Shown piece after piece: positions 7,850-15,300 of a DNA stretch of 21,962 bases. This DNA is from JAYFRE01 sp034926235 (GTDB lineage: Bacteria; Pseudomonadota; Alphaproteobacteria; Rhodospirillales; Magnetospirillaceae). The stretch's first letter is position 1. Every line of letters begins with the position of its first letter. Below the pieces are notes generated by a model that saw only the letters and a program-made list of their open reading frames with translations, ran no database searches and was not told where the DNA came from. The stretch covers positions 1-21,962 of the forward strand of contig JAYFRE010000138.1 in the NCBI GenBank assembly GCA_034926235.1. The letters are read 5' to 3'. Position numbers and translations under genes: made by a program.

Positions 7850-8017
7850 TCAATGCCGTGTCAGGCGTTCCAATTCATCCTTGACGGCCAATTTCTGGAT
7901 TTTCAGTTCCTTGACCGCAACACTATCCACATAGGCGCGCCGGCTTTCGTTTTCGATGGCGGTTTCGAGAGCGGCGTGCTTCTCTTTCAGCGCCTGAACA
8001 CGATCGACAAGGCTCAT
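7850..8017 (-). CDS. YdcH/DUF465 family small protein
   Basis: A 55-residue, highly charged, wholly helical protein (MSLVDRVQALKEKHAALETA at the start, ending LKIQKLAVKDELERLTRH). This is the YdcH/DUF465 pattern: two helices making a short coiled-coil hairpin, with the K-x-x-L-x-x-K-D-E motif near the end. Function is unknown for the family. ATG at 8017 is chosen over an upstream start at 8053 because GAGGAGG precedes it at ideal distance and DUF465 proteins begin at this point. The gene is divergent from ubiX. A paralogue lies at 10337-10546. Confidence 0.85.
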   Translation of the reverse strand: MSLVDRVQALKEKHAALETAIENESRRAYVDSVAVKELKIQKLAVKDELERLTRH

Positions 8018-8078
8018 GGCTTTATCCTCCTCACGGCAAGGTGTGTCCGACATCGATCATATGTCCGAGGACCCTTTT

Positions 8079-8660
8079 ATGTCAGCAGAGAACTTGCCCA
8101 TCATCGTAGGGATAAGCGGTGCGTCGGGGGCTCCTTATGCCGCAGCCCTTCTGTCCGCCCTGCGCCGGTTGGGCGTGACCAGCCATCTGATCGTCAGCCG
8201 CGCCGCCGAAATCACCCTGACGCAGGAAACCGATCTGACCCTGTCCGATCTTTACACCCTGGCCGATCATGTGCACGAACCCGAGGATATCGCCGCCCCG
8301 CCCTCATCGGGATCGTTCCGCACCCGGGGCATGATCGTCGCCCCCTGTTCGGTGCGCACCATGTCCGAGATCGCGACCGGCGTGACCGCCAGCCTGTTGA
8401 CCCGCGCCGCCGACGTGACCTTGAAGGAACGCCGTCCCTTGCTGCTGATGGTGCGCGAAACCCCGCTGCATAGCGGCCATCTCAGAACCATGCTGGCCCT
8501 GTCCGAGATGGGGGCGATCATCGCCCCGCCGGTGCCGGCCTTTTACGCCCGCCCGGCCACGGTCGCCGATATCGTCGAGGCCAGCGTCGGGCGCGCGCTC
8601 GATCTGTTCGGGCTGGATTCAGGCCGGGTGCACCGCTGGGACGGCATCAGCCCGGATTAA
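8079..8660 (+). CDS. ubiX: UbiX flavin prenyltransferase
   Basis: A 193-residue flavin prenyltransferase that joins a dimethylallyl group to reduced FMN, making the prenylated cofactor for UbiD-type decarboxylases in ubiquinone synthesis. The N-terminal GISGASGAPYA (residues 11-21) is the flavin-binding signature. APCSVRTMSEIATG, ERRPLLLMVRETPL and PPVPAFYARP are further UbiX motifs. I chose ATG at 8079, with GAGG at 8067-8070 eight bases upstream, over ATG at 8061; both leave the domain intact. No ubiD is in the window. COQ9 at 13942-14607 is the only other ubiquinone-related gene here. Confidence 0.95.
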   Translation: MSAENLPIIVGISGASGAPYAAALLSALRRLGVTSHLIVSRAAEITLTQETDLTLSDLYTLADHVHEPEDIAAPPSSGSFRTRGMIVAPCSVRTMSEIATGVTASLLTRAADVTLKERRPLLLMVRETPLHSGHLRTMLALSEMGAIIAPPVPAFYARPATVADIVEASVGRALDLFGLDSGRVHRWDGISPD

Positions 8661-8675
8661 GGATAAGGAAAAGCT

Positions 8676-9095
8676 TTAGGGAGCGGCTTTCTCGCCGACC
8701 CCGTCCTGCAGGTAATTGGCCAGCTTGCGGTCCACGGTCAGGATATGATCGATCAGCCAGACGCGCAGGAACCGGATCAGCCCCAGCGACAAGGCGGTGT
8801 CTCCGGCGCGGAAACGGATCTGAAAGCCCGAGATTTCATGGATGAAACGGGCATGTTCGCGGATATGCGCGGTCATGTCGGGGTAGTGGTGAAGGCGCAT
8901 TTCTTTTTCTTCGCGCGCGAAATGGGTGCGGGCATAGACGACCAGACCGTCCAGAATTTCACCCAGAACATCCTGGCCCCGGTCTTCGAGGACCGCTTCC
9001 AGCAAGGTGTTCATCATCATTACCAGCCGCTGGTGATCGGCATCGATCATGGGATGGCCGACCTCCAGCTCTTCCCGCCATTCGATCTCTTCCAT
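8676..9095 (-). CDS. bacteriohemerythrin
   Basis: A 139-residue single-domain hemerythrin that binds O2 at a di-iron site, used for oxygen delivery, storage or sensing. All seven expected ligands are visible: H21 (DADHQ), H58 and E62 (HFAREE), H77 and H81 (HIREH), H117 and D122 (HILTVD). This spacing matches characterised bacteriohemerythrins almost exactly. The start at 9095 (MEEIEWREELEVGH) follows GGGGAG and fits the family N-terminus; an upstream extension to 9164 would overlap the phosphofructokinase end. It lies 40 bases after the phosphofructokinase stop on the same strand, so cotranscription is likely. An oxygen-linked role beside a glycolytic enzyme is suggestive but unproven. Confidence 0.92.
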   Translation of the reverse strand: MEEIEWREELEVGHPMIDADHQRLVMMMNTLLEAVLEDRGQDVLGEILDGLVVYARTHFAREEKEMRLHHYPDMTAHIREHARFIHEISGFQIRFRAGDTALSLGLIRFLRVWLIDHILTVDRKLANYLQDGVGEKAAP

Positions 9096-9135
9096 CACCG
9101 CTGCTCCCCAGGCGCGAAACGCCGTTTCGCTTGTG

Positions 9136-10236
9136 TTACCCCAATTCGCCGACATAGATGCCAAGACCGCGCGCGGTTTGCAGCATCATGTCCTCGCGCG
9201 AAACGCTGCGCGCGCCGATCACGACCTTCGAGATAGCGACGTCGCTGACATCCATGTTCTGCCAGACGACCATGCGGTCGAATTGCCCTTCCGCCACCAG
9301 ATCGACGGCATGAACGCCGAAGCTGGACGCCAGCAGCCGATCCTGGTTCGACGGCTCGCCGCCGCGTTGCAGATGGCCCAGCACGGTGACCCGCACCTCG
9401 GCATCGACCTGCTCTTCCAGCCGGGCCGCCAGATATTGGCCGATGCCGCCCAGCCGTCCCTGCCCGCCGGCGGCGGCCAGGGCCTGGGTGATCGTCTGCC
9501 CGTCCTCGGTCCGGCAGCCTTCGGCGACCACCACCAGCGCGTGGCTGCGTCCTTCGGCCCGGATTTCCCGGATACGCCCGACGATGGCGTCGATGCTGTA
9601 GGGAATTTCCGGAATCAGGATCACGTCGGCCCCGCCGGCAACACCGCCATACATGCCGATATAACCGGAATTGCGGCCCATCACTTCCAGGATCATCACC
9701 CGGTGATGGCTGGCGGCGGTCGGCTGCAACCGGTCCAACGCTTCGACCACGACACTGACGGCGGTGGAAAAGCCGATCGCGGCGTCGGTGCGGTAGACAT
9801 CATTGTCGATCGTCTTGGGGATGCCGACCATGGGGATGTTCCCCTGGCGGCACAATTTGTTCAGGATATGCATCGACCCGTCGCCGCCGATGACGATCAG
9901 CGCGTCCAGCCCCAGCATGCGGAAGCCTTCGACGAAATCGCCGGAACGATCGCGGATCGACCCGTCAGGCATCGGATAGGCAAAAGGATCGCCGCGGTTG
10001 GTGGTCCCCAGCATGGTGCCGCCCATGCGGAACAGGCCGCCGGCCAGGATGTCGGGCGTCAGCTCCACCGTTTCCAGCGGCCGGTTCATCAACCCCAGCG
10101 TACCGTTCTTGATGCCCAGCACGGTCCAGCCGTAATGACGGATCGCCCGCTGCGCCACCGCCCGGATCGCGGTATTCAATCCGGCGCAGTCTCCGCCGCT
10201 GGTCAACACGCCGATTCGTTTGACGCTTAGCATCAT
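9136..10236 (-). CDS. pfkA: 6-phosphofructokinase (ATP-type Gly with PPi-type Lys)
   Basis: A 366-residue group A phosphofructokinase that phosphorylates fructose 6-phosphate. Visible motifs are LTSGGDCAGLN (residues 11-21), GGDGS (117-121), PKTIDND (140-146, catalytic D144), MGRNSGYIG and LGHLQRGGEPSNQDR. Gly120 corresponds to the residue that admits ATP (Asp in PPi-dependent enzymes), while Lys141 is the residue usual in PPi-dependent forms. Some actinobacterial ATP enzymes share this Gly/Lys pair, so ATP use is likeliest. Two adjacent ATG codons (10236, 10233) follow GAGGA; either could be the start. It is divergent from a DUF465 gene and is followed by bacteriohemerythrin. Confidence 0.92.
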   Translation of the reverse strand: MMLSVKRIGVLTSGGDCAGLNTAIRAVAQRAIRHYGWTVLGIKNGTLGLMNRPLETVELTPDILAGGLFRMGGTMLGTTNRGDPFAYPMPDGSIRDRSGDFVEGFRMLGLDALIVIGGDGSMHILNKLCRQGNIPMVGIPKTIDNDVYRTDAAIGFSTAVSVVVEALDRLQPTAASHHRVMILEVMGRNSGYIGMYGGVAGGADVILIPEIPYSIDAIVGRIREIRAEGRSHALVVVAEGCRTEDGQTITQALAAAGGQGRLGGIGQYLAARLEEQVDAEVRVTVLGHLQRGGEPSNQDRLLASSFGVHAVDLVAEGQFDRMVVWQNMDVSDVAISKVVIGARSVSREDMMLQTARGLGIYVGELG

Positions 10237-10336
10237 TCCGTCCTCGAATTCGTTTCCCGGACCCTAACAGGACATACCGTTTTCCCGCTGTTTCTGCTAG
10301 TCTCTTCCCATTCGGCTATCCACATAGATTACGGGC

Positions 10337-10546
10337 ATGATCGACAACGACACTCTCGACGAGATGAAGCGAAGGGTGGAGCAGTTGCGCGCGGCGCATC
10401 GTGCTCTGGACAACGACATCATCCACATGATCGAGGAACATCCCTTCGCTCAGCTCGACATCACGCGCATGAAAAAACGCAAGCTGGCGTTAAAGGACCA
10501 GATCACGATGCTGGAAAGCGCGCTGGTTCCCAACATCATCGCCTGA
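10337..10546 (+). CDS. YdcH/DUF465 family small protein (second copy)
   Basis: A 69-residue charged helical protein (DTLDEMKRRVEQLRAAHRAL, then MKKRKLALKDQITMLES). It belongs to the YdcH/DUF465 family, with the characteristic L-x-x-x-H in helix one and K-K-R-K-L-x-L-K-D in helix two. It differs clearly from the copy at 7850-8017, so it is an old paralogue rather than a recent duplication. Function is unknown. ATG at 10337 is the first start in the frame; only a weak ACGGG lies upstream. It is convergent with the degenerate GGDEF gene. Confidence 0.85.
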   Translation: MIDNDTLDEMKRRVEQLRAAHRALDNDIIHMIEEHPFAQLDITRMKKRKLALKDQITMLESALVPNIIA

Positions 10547-10574
10547 ACGGCTCCGCCCCCCCCTTGATACCCCG

Positions 10575-11381
10575 CTAATCCCGTCCTTCCAGCTCGGCCA
10601 TGACCTCGGCAAACAGCGCGTCGGGGGTCTGGCTTGCATCCAAGGGCCGGAACGCCGGCGCGACGGTCAGAAATCGCCGCCATTCCGGCCGGTCCACCGG
10701 CACGCCGGCCAGCGCCGCGGCCAGACGCGCGACCCAATCCTTGGCCTCGCCGGTTTCCATGAAACACAGCCCGACCAGGAACAGCCCGCCATCCCGATAC
10801 CCCAAAAGATCGCCCTGGCGCAGCCCGGCGGCCAGAACGCGCGCCTGCTGGTCCAGAACCGCATCGCCCGCCGCCACCCCCTGGGCGCGGCGCAAAGCCT
10901 CGATCCCGTCGATCCGGAACGCCGCCAGCATGCCGGGCGCAGCGCCCGACGTCCCGCTTTGACGCAGCAGCAGCCCGACCGTGCGCAGAAAAGCATGCTG
11001 ATTCGACACCGCCACATCCGGGTGGCGGTCGCAGCGTTCCTCCAACCAGGCGATGTGATGGCGGGCCAGGTCGATCTCGCCGCGCAAGCGCTCGATTTCG
11101 GCCAAAAGCTGAAGAAAATCGTCCGGAGACGTCCCCAGCCGGCCAACACCCGGTTCGGCGGCCAGACGGGCGGCGGTGTCCGCAACCACATCCTCTCCGC
11201 CCGGGCCGGGATCGGGGGAAACCGGGGGACGCGGCGGTTCGCGCGGCGGCGGCTCGCGGTTGGCGCGCTCGCGGACCACAAGCCCGCTGACCGGCTCTAC
11301 CGGCGCTGGCCCGGCCATATCCATATCGGCGCTCAAATCCGTCACGCCTCCGCTTGTTTCCGCCCGCCCTGTTCCGGCCAT
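10575..11381 (-). CDS. degenerate GGDEF domain protein with I-site-like RxxD
   Basis: A protein of about 268 residues. Residues 1-70 are Pro-rich and low complexity (PPPREPPRPP). A coiled coil follows at about 85-118 (FLQLLAEIERLRGEIDLARH). Residues 125-265 follow the GGDEF fold: MLAAFRIDGIEALRRAQG, AGDAVLDQQARVLAAGLR, then RQGD-LLGYR-DGGLF-LVGL. The signature GG[DE]EF is replaced by DGGLF (197-201), so diguanylate cyclase activity is not expected. The RxxD inhibitory-site motif (R188-D191) is preserved at its usual distance. No transmembrane helix or receiver domain is seen. ATG at 11381 is a choice; internal ATGs at 11324 and 11318 are possible, and the longer frame to 11741 would run across purE. 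The gene diverges from purE. Confidence 0.75.
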   Translation of the reverse strand: MAGTGRAETSGGVTDLSADMDMAGPAPVEPVSGLVVRERANREPPPREPPRPPVSPDPGPGGEDVVADTAARLAAEPGVGRLGTSPDDFLQLLAEIERLRGEIDLARHHIAWLEERCDRHPDVAVSNQHAFLRTVGLLLRQSGTSGAAPGMLAAFRIDGIEALRRAQGVAAGDAVLDQQARVLAAGLRQGDLLGYRDGGLFLVGLCFMETGEAKDWVARLAAALAGVPVDRPEWRRFLTVAPAFRPLDASQTPDALFAEVMAELEGRD

Positions 11382-11455
11382 GCTACACGAAAAAGACAGC
11401 GCGTACCTCTGCCCAAAATCCTCGCCGCCGCCGGGGCACAGCCCCCCGGATGCGC

Positions 11456-11483
11456 TTGCGTTCAGGCCAACGCCGCCTATAAT
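11456..11483 (+). promoter_or_regulatory. predicted purEK promoter
   Basis: TATAAT at 11478-11483 is a perfect -10 element. TTGCGT at 11456-11461 lies 16 bases upstream as a moderate -35. Transcription would begin near 11490, giving a leader of about 40 bases before purE. Confidence 0.55.
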
Positions 11484-11528
11484 GCCGCGTTCCTCGCAAC
11501 AGGATACGAAGGCGCGGGAACCGCCATC

Positions 11529-12032
11529 ATGAACCAGGCCAAAATCGGTATCATCATGGGCAGCCAGTCCGACTGGGCGACCATGGACCATGCCGCCCAA
11601 ACCCTCGACGCGCTGGGCATCGCCTATGAGACCCGGATCGTGTCCGCCCACCGTACGCCCGAACGGCTGTATCGCTACGCCGAAAGCGCCGCCGCGCGCG
11701 GGCTCAAGGTCATCATCGCCGGCGCCGGGGGCGCTGCCCATTTACCCGGCATGACCGCAGCGATGACCCATCTGCCGGTGCTGGGCGTGCCGGTGGAAAG
11801 CAAGGCGTTAAGCGGCATGGACAGCCTGCTGTCGATCGTGCAGATGCCGGGCGGCGTGCCGGTGGGCACGCTGGCCATCGGCCGTTCGGGTGCGATCAAC
11901 GCGGCCCTTTTCGCCGCCTCGATCCTGGCCCTGTCGGACGAAGCCTTATCCCGGCGGCTGCAAGACTGGCGCGCCCGCCAGACCGAAGCGGTGGCCGAAA
12001 CGCCGGTGGACGAAGCCCCCCATGCCGGCTGA
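11529..12032 (+). CDS. purE: PurE, N5-carboxyaminoimidazole ribonucleotide mutase
   Basis: A 167-residue class I PurE that converts N5-CAIR to CAIR in de novo purine synthesis. GSQSDW (residues 11-16), the SAHRTPER motif and GAGGAAHLPGM are all present. ATG at 11529 is used; longer upstream reading of the frame is non-homologous and would overlap the divergent gene. The end overlaps purK by 11 bases, so translation is coupled, and the presence of PurK confirms the two-step N5-CAIR route. Confidence 0.96.
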   Translation: MNQAKIGIIMGSQSDWATMDHAAQTLDALGIAYETRIVSAHRTPERLYRYAESAAARGLKVIIAGAGGAAHLPGMTAAMTHLPVLGVPVESKALSGMDSLLSIVQMPGGVPVGTLAIGRSGAINAALFAASILALSDEALSRRLQDWRARQTEAVAETPVDEAPHAG

Positions 12033-13143
12033 TAGGGAAAAAAGGATAGCGCCCGGCGGCGTCATCGGCATCATCGGCGGCGGCCAGCTTGGGCGCATGA
12101 CCGCCCTGGCGGCGGCGCGGCTGGGCTATCGCTGCCATATCTTCTGTCCCGAGGCGGATTCGCCGGCCGCCCAGGTATCGGCGGCGGCCACGGTCGCTGC
12201 CTATGAGGACGAAACCGCCCTGGCCGCTTTCGCCGACGCGGTGGATGCCGTCACCTTTGAATTCGAGAACATCCCCGCCGCCAGCGTGAAGCTTTTGTGC
12301 GAGCGGACCACGGTCCGGCCCGGCTGGCGCGCGCTGGAAATCTCGCAGGACCGCCGACTTGAAAAAGCGTTCTTGAACGGAATCGGCATCGCCACCGCAC
12401 CCTGGCGCAGGGTCGAAAGCGATGCGGAGCTGGCCGCCGCCATCGGCGATGTCGGCCTGCCCGGCCTGTTGAAAACCGCCCGCTTCGGCTATGACGGCAA
12501 GGGCCAGATCATGATCCGGAACGAAGCGGACGCCGCCGCCGCGCGCGCCGCTCTGGGCAATGCCCCGGCGGTGTTCGAGGGGCTGGTCGATTTCGAACGC
12601 GAAATCTCGGTCGTGCTGGCGCGCGGCGTCGATGGCCAGATCGCGGCGTTCGACGCGGTAGAAAACCGGCACCGCCACAACATCCTGGACGTAACCATCG
12701 CCCCGGCCCCGATTGTGCCGTCCCTGGCGCAGGAAGCCCAGGCGATGGCCGGACGCATCGCGCAGGAATTGAACATTGTCGGCCTGCTGGCGGTCGAGAT
12801 GTTCGTCACCCGCGACCACCGCCTGCTGGTCAACGAGATCGCGCCCCGGCCACACAATTCCGGCCATTGGACCATGGACGCCTGCGTCACCAGCCAGTTC
12901 GAGCAATTCGTGCGCGCCGTCGCCGGGGTCCCGCTGGGCTCGCCCGAACGGCTGTTCGACGCCACCATGACCAATCTGATCGGCGATGATGTCGATCAAT
13001 GGCCGGATCTGCTTCGCGATCCCGGCGCCCGGCTGCATCTTTACGGCAAGGCCCTGGCCCGGCCGGGACGCAAGATGGGCCATGTCAACCGCCTCTTCCC
13101 CCGCATGAGCGGGGACCGAGACAAAACGGCCGCGCGGCCATGA
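12022..13143 (+). CDS. purK: PurK, N5-carboxyaminoimidazole ribonucleotide synthase
   Basis: A 373-residue ATP-grasp enzyme that carboxylates AIR to N5-CAIR using ATP and bicarbonate, supplying PurE. Visible are the N-terminal GIIGGGQLGRM, FEFENIP, KTARFGYDGKGQ, the VFEGLVDFEREISV strand region, and NEIAPRPHNSGHWTMDAC in the C-terminal ATP-grasp core. ATG at 12022 overlaps the end of purE. The ATGA at its stop begins a 31-codon frame that I do not regard as a gene. Confidence 0.96.
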   Translation: MPADREKRIAPGGVIGIIGGGQLGRMTALAAARLGYRCHIFCPEADSPAAQVSAAATVAAYEDETALAAFADAVDAVTFEFENIPAASVKLLCERTTVRPGWRALEISQDRRLEKAFLNGIGIATAPWRRVESDAELAAAIGDVGLPGLLKTARFGYDGKGQIMIRNEADAAAARAALGNAPAVFEGLVDFEREISVVLARGVDGQIAAFDAVENRHRHNILDVTIAPAPIVPSLAQEAQAMAGRIAQELNIVGLLAVEMFVTRDHRLLVNEIAPRPHNSGHWTMDACVTSQFEQFVRAVAGVPLGSPERLFDATMTNLIGDDVDQWPDLLRDPGARLHLYGKALARPGRKMGHVNRLFPRMSGDRDKTAARP

Positions 13144-13247
13144 CCGGAGCGGGGCAGACCGTCACGATTCCGGGATTGACGCTGACCCGGCTTTCCCGGA
13201 CATTCCTGCAGCATCCCCGCTCGGTCCGGTCGTAAGGATTTTAGCCC

Positions 13248-13889
13248 TTGGAACAGATGATCCTCGATATCGCCAACGAATACGGATTCTTGGTGTATCT
13301 GATCATCGTCCTGTTCACCTTTTTTGAAGGTGAGACGGTCGTTTTGATCGGCGGCGCGCTGATTTCGGGCGGCGAAGTCAATATGTCCGTGATCACGCTG
13401 GCCGCCTGCGCGCTGCTGGGCAGCTTCTGCGGCGATCAGACCTGGTTCTATATCGGGCGCCGATACGGCACGCCGCTGCTGACGCGCTGGCCCAACATGG
13501 CGAAAAAGACCGAATGGGCCTTTCGCCTGCTGCACCGGCACGAAACGCTGTTCATCCTGTCCTTCCGCTTCATCTACGGCGTGCGCAATGTCAGCCCCTT
13601 CATCATCGGCATGTCCGGTGTGTCGCGGCTGAAATTCCTGGTGCTGAATTTGATCGCGGCGACGGTATGGGCCAACGCCTTCGCCTGGGGCGGCTATTTC
13701 ATCGGCCGCGCGCTTGAAACCTATGTCGGCGAATCGAAATTCCTGGTCCTGGGCGGACTGGTCCTGATCATCCTGTGCTTTTCGCTGTTCAACTGGATCC
13801 GCCAGCGCCGCGTCATCGCCGCCGCGCGCCGGGCCGCGCCGCCCGCCGAGACGACGCCCTCCCAGCCCGATCAGGGCCAGTCTTCCTGA
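13248..13889 (+). CDS. DedA/VTT family membrane protein
   Basis: A 213-residue inner-membrane protein of the DedA (SNARE-associated/VTT) family, whose members are linked to phospholipid flipping, membrane potential and envelope stress. The N-terminal re-entrant motif FFEGETVVLIGG, the GDQTWFYIGRRYG motif and RFIYGVRNVSPFIIG are characteristic. Several hydrophobic segments follow, and the tail is short and Pro/Ala-rich. TTG at 13248 is preferred because AAGGA (13234-13238) lies nine bases upstream; ATG at 13257 is an alternative that removes three residues. It begins 104 bases after purK on the same strand. Confidence 0.92.
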   Translation: MEQMILDIANEYGFLVYLIIVLFTFFEGETVVLIGGALISGGEVNMSVITLAACALLGSFCGDQTWFYIGRRYGTPLLTRWPNMAKKTEWAFRLLHRHETLFILSFRFIYGVRNVSPFIIGMSGVSRLKFLVLNLIAATVWANAFAWGGYFIGRALETYVGESKFLVLGGLVLIILCFSLFNWIRQRRVIAAARRAAPPAETTPSQPDQGQSS

Positions 13890-13894
13890 TAGCC

Positions 13895-13912
13895 GGCGGG
13901 TTCAGACCCGCC
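13895..13912. terminator. bidirectional stem-loop between dedA-type gene and COQ9 gene
   Basis: GGCGGGT-TCAG-ACCCGCC, seven perfect GC-rich pairs with a tetraloop, lies between two convergent genes six bases after the DedA stop. No clear T-run follows in either direction. Confidence 0.55.
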
Positions 13913-13941
13913 TTACGGCCGGGCTGCCGCCCGATGTCCGG

Positions 13942-14607
13942 CTATTCGCGGATGCCGAAACGATGGCGGCCACGCTTCTTGCCAGCACCCGGGCGAACCG
14001 GCATCCAGGCAGCCAGCCCCCGGCGCAGATTGGTCAGCCGGTTCATATCCTCCAACCGCCGCGCCAGAAAGGCCCAACTATCGGCCTCATTCTCGGACTC
14101 GTCGTTCAGCCAGAAAAACAAGGTCGATCCGGCGACCGCCGACAAGGCCATACGCTTGGCGTAGAAATCCAGATCCTGGGCGCGGTCGCCTGCGGCGCGC
14201 CACAGCGCGTCCGAACTGGCCCAAGCCAGATGGGCGGCCAGGACAGCGTGACAGGGCAAGGCCAGCAAGGCGACGGAACGGCGGATGGCTTCCTTGTCCC
14301 CGCTCCAAGGCTCCAGCCGGTGGCGGACCAGCCAGGCCAATCGTTCCAAGGGGCGCATCGGCGCCAGCCGATCGGCGTTTTGCTCCGCCGCCCGTTCCAT
14401 GCGCCGGTTGATCAGATCGACGAAATGCGCGGCGGCGTCCACCCCGCCTTCGGGAAACGCCTCGGCGGCGACGGCGGCAGGCATGCCTGCATCCTCGGCG
14501 GCAGCGGCCAGCGCCACGGCGCTCCAGCCCTCGAACGGAACATGAGCCAAGGCCTTTTCGACCAGAAGATCGCGGATATCGTCGTTTGCGCCCTGCTCGT
14601 CGGTCAT
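13942..14607 (-). CDS. COQ9 family ubiquinone biosynthesis accessory protein
   Basis: A 221-residue soluble protein with a TetR-like N-terminal half and the COQ9 C-terminal domain. In characterised members this domain binds lipids and helps the hydroxylase COQ7 reach its ubiquinone precursor. Supporting stretches are LLVEKALAHVPFEGWSAVALAAAAEDAG at the N-terminus (key part HVPFEGW) and DFYAKRMALSAVAGSTLFFWL with DESENEADSWAFLARRLED, a strong COQ9 signature. ATG at 14607 is chosen, with GAGGG eight bases upstream; GTG at 14613 is too close to that site. It is divergent from rpsU and convergent with the DedA gene. Confidence 0.88.
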   Translation of the reverse strand: MTDEQGANDDIRDLLVEKALAHVPFEGWSAVALAAAAEDAGMPAAVAAEAFPEGGVDAAAHFVDLINRRMERAAEQNADRLAPMRPLERLAWLVRHRLEPWSGDKEAIRRSVALLALPCHAVLAAHLAWASSDALWRAAGDRAQDLDFYAKRMALSAVAGSTLFFWLNDESENEADSWAFLARRLEDMNRLTNLRRGLAAWMPVRPGAGKKRGRHRFGIRE

Positions 14608-14801
14608 GCCCACACCCTCGAATTGCGATTGACGCCCGCCCGCGGAAAGCTTCCGGCCCCACCCGATCCGGACATAAGGGCAATCCGTTGCAAAGCTTGC
14701 CCCATTTCCCCTGAAAAACCTGGTGTTGTCTCTTCCATCGCGGGAAAGCCTGTGCTATGTAACGCGCTCTCCGGACGGCACTGGCCGTTCGATCCGATTT
14801 T

Positions 14802-14841
14802 GGCGGGGCTCGCAGACCTTTGCTCCCCGCCTTTTCTTTTT
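14802..14841 (+). terminator. terminator-like element in the rpsU leader
   Basis: GGCGGGG (14802-14808) pairs with CCCCGCC (14825-14831), and TTTTCTTTTT (14832-14841) follows immediately: a textbook intrinsic terminator in the plus direction. It ends only 26 bases before the rpsU start and eight bases before its ribosome binding site. The gene upstream is on the other strand, so it is not an ordinary gene end. A second hairpin, GGACGGC-ACTG-GCCGTTC, lies at 14773-14790. A possible -10 (TATGTA) is near 14756-14761, which would place both hairpins in the rpsU leader. Alternatively it ends a short independent RNA. Confidence 0.7.
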
Positions 14842-14867
14842 AATGCGTAGAGGAGCGGTGAGGCAAC

Positions 14868-15071
14868 GTGCAGGTTCTCGTTCGTGACAACAATGTCGAT
14901 CAAGCCCTGAAGGCCCTCAAGAAGAAAATGCAGCGCGAGGGCGTCTTCCGCGAAATGAAACTTCGCCGCAATTTCGAAAAGCCTTCGGAAAAGCGTGCCC
15001 GTGAAAAGGCCGAGGCCGTGCGCCGCGCCCGTAAGCTGGAGCGCAAGCGCGTCGAACGCGAAGGCTTCTAG
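14868..15071 (+). CDS. rpsU: 30S ribosomal protein S21
   Basis: A 67-residue, strongly basic ribosomal protein beginning MQVLVRDNNVDQALKALKKK, a full-length match to alphaproteobacterial bS21. It helps mRNA binding by the small subunit through the region near the anti-Shine-Dalgarno sequence. The start codon is GTG at 14868, with AGAGGAG at 14849-14855 and GAGG at 14860-14863. A terminator-like hairpin lies directly upstream. Confidence 0.97.
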   Translation: MQVLVRDNNVDQALKALKKKMQREGVFREMKLRRNFEKPSEKRAREKAEAVRRARKLERKRVEREGF

Positions 15072-15092
15072 ACTTTTAAATCGACGACCGAA

Positions 15093-15171
15093 GGGGCGCT
15101 CCTGACGATCGCCCCCTCATCACCGCTGCGACGGCGCGCCCCGAGATAAAAATCGGGGCAGCGCTTCTTTT
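15093..15171 (+). terminator. two stem-loops after rpsU
   Basis: GGGGCG (15093-15098) pairs with CGCCCC (15110-15115). A second stem, GCCCCGA (15138-15144) with TCGGGGC (15153-15159), is followed by a T-rich stretch (TTCTTTT). The second is the better terminator. Confidence 0.6.
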
Positions 15172-15249
15172 CGCATGTGCGCATGGCCGGCTGCGCCATT
15201 CCCCCCGCTCATAGCGCGACCGCGCGGGCGCATCATGACGATGCTCAAA

Positions 15250-15264
15250 GACCATGCTATGGTC
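15250..15264. promoter_or_regulatory. short palindrome before the small membrane protein gene
   Basis: GACCAT-GCT-ATGGTC is a perfect 6-bp dyad that contains a possible -10 (TATGGT). It lies 37 bases before the start of the small gene. It could be an operator or a leader hairpin. Confidence 0.35.
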
Positions 15265-15300
15265 CGTCTCTTTTTGGGACTTCGGGGGAAGTTTAAGACC

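Noticed and set aside
13140..13235. A 31-codon frame starting at the ATGA overlap with the purK stop
   Set aside because: It has no recognisable composition or motif, and the bases look like an ordinary spacer ahead of the DedA gene.
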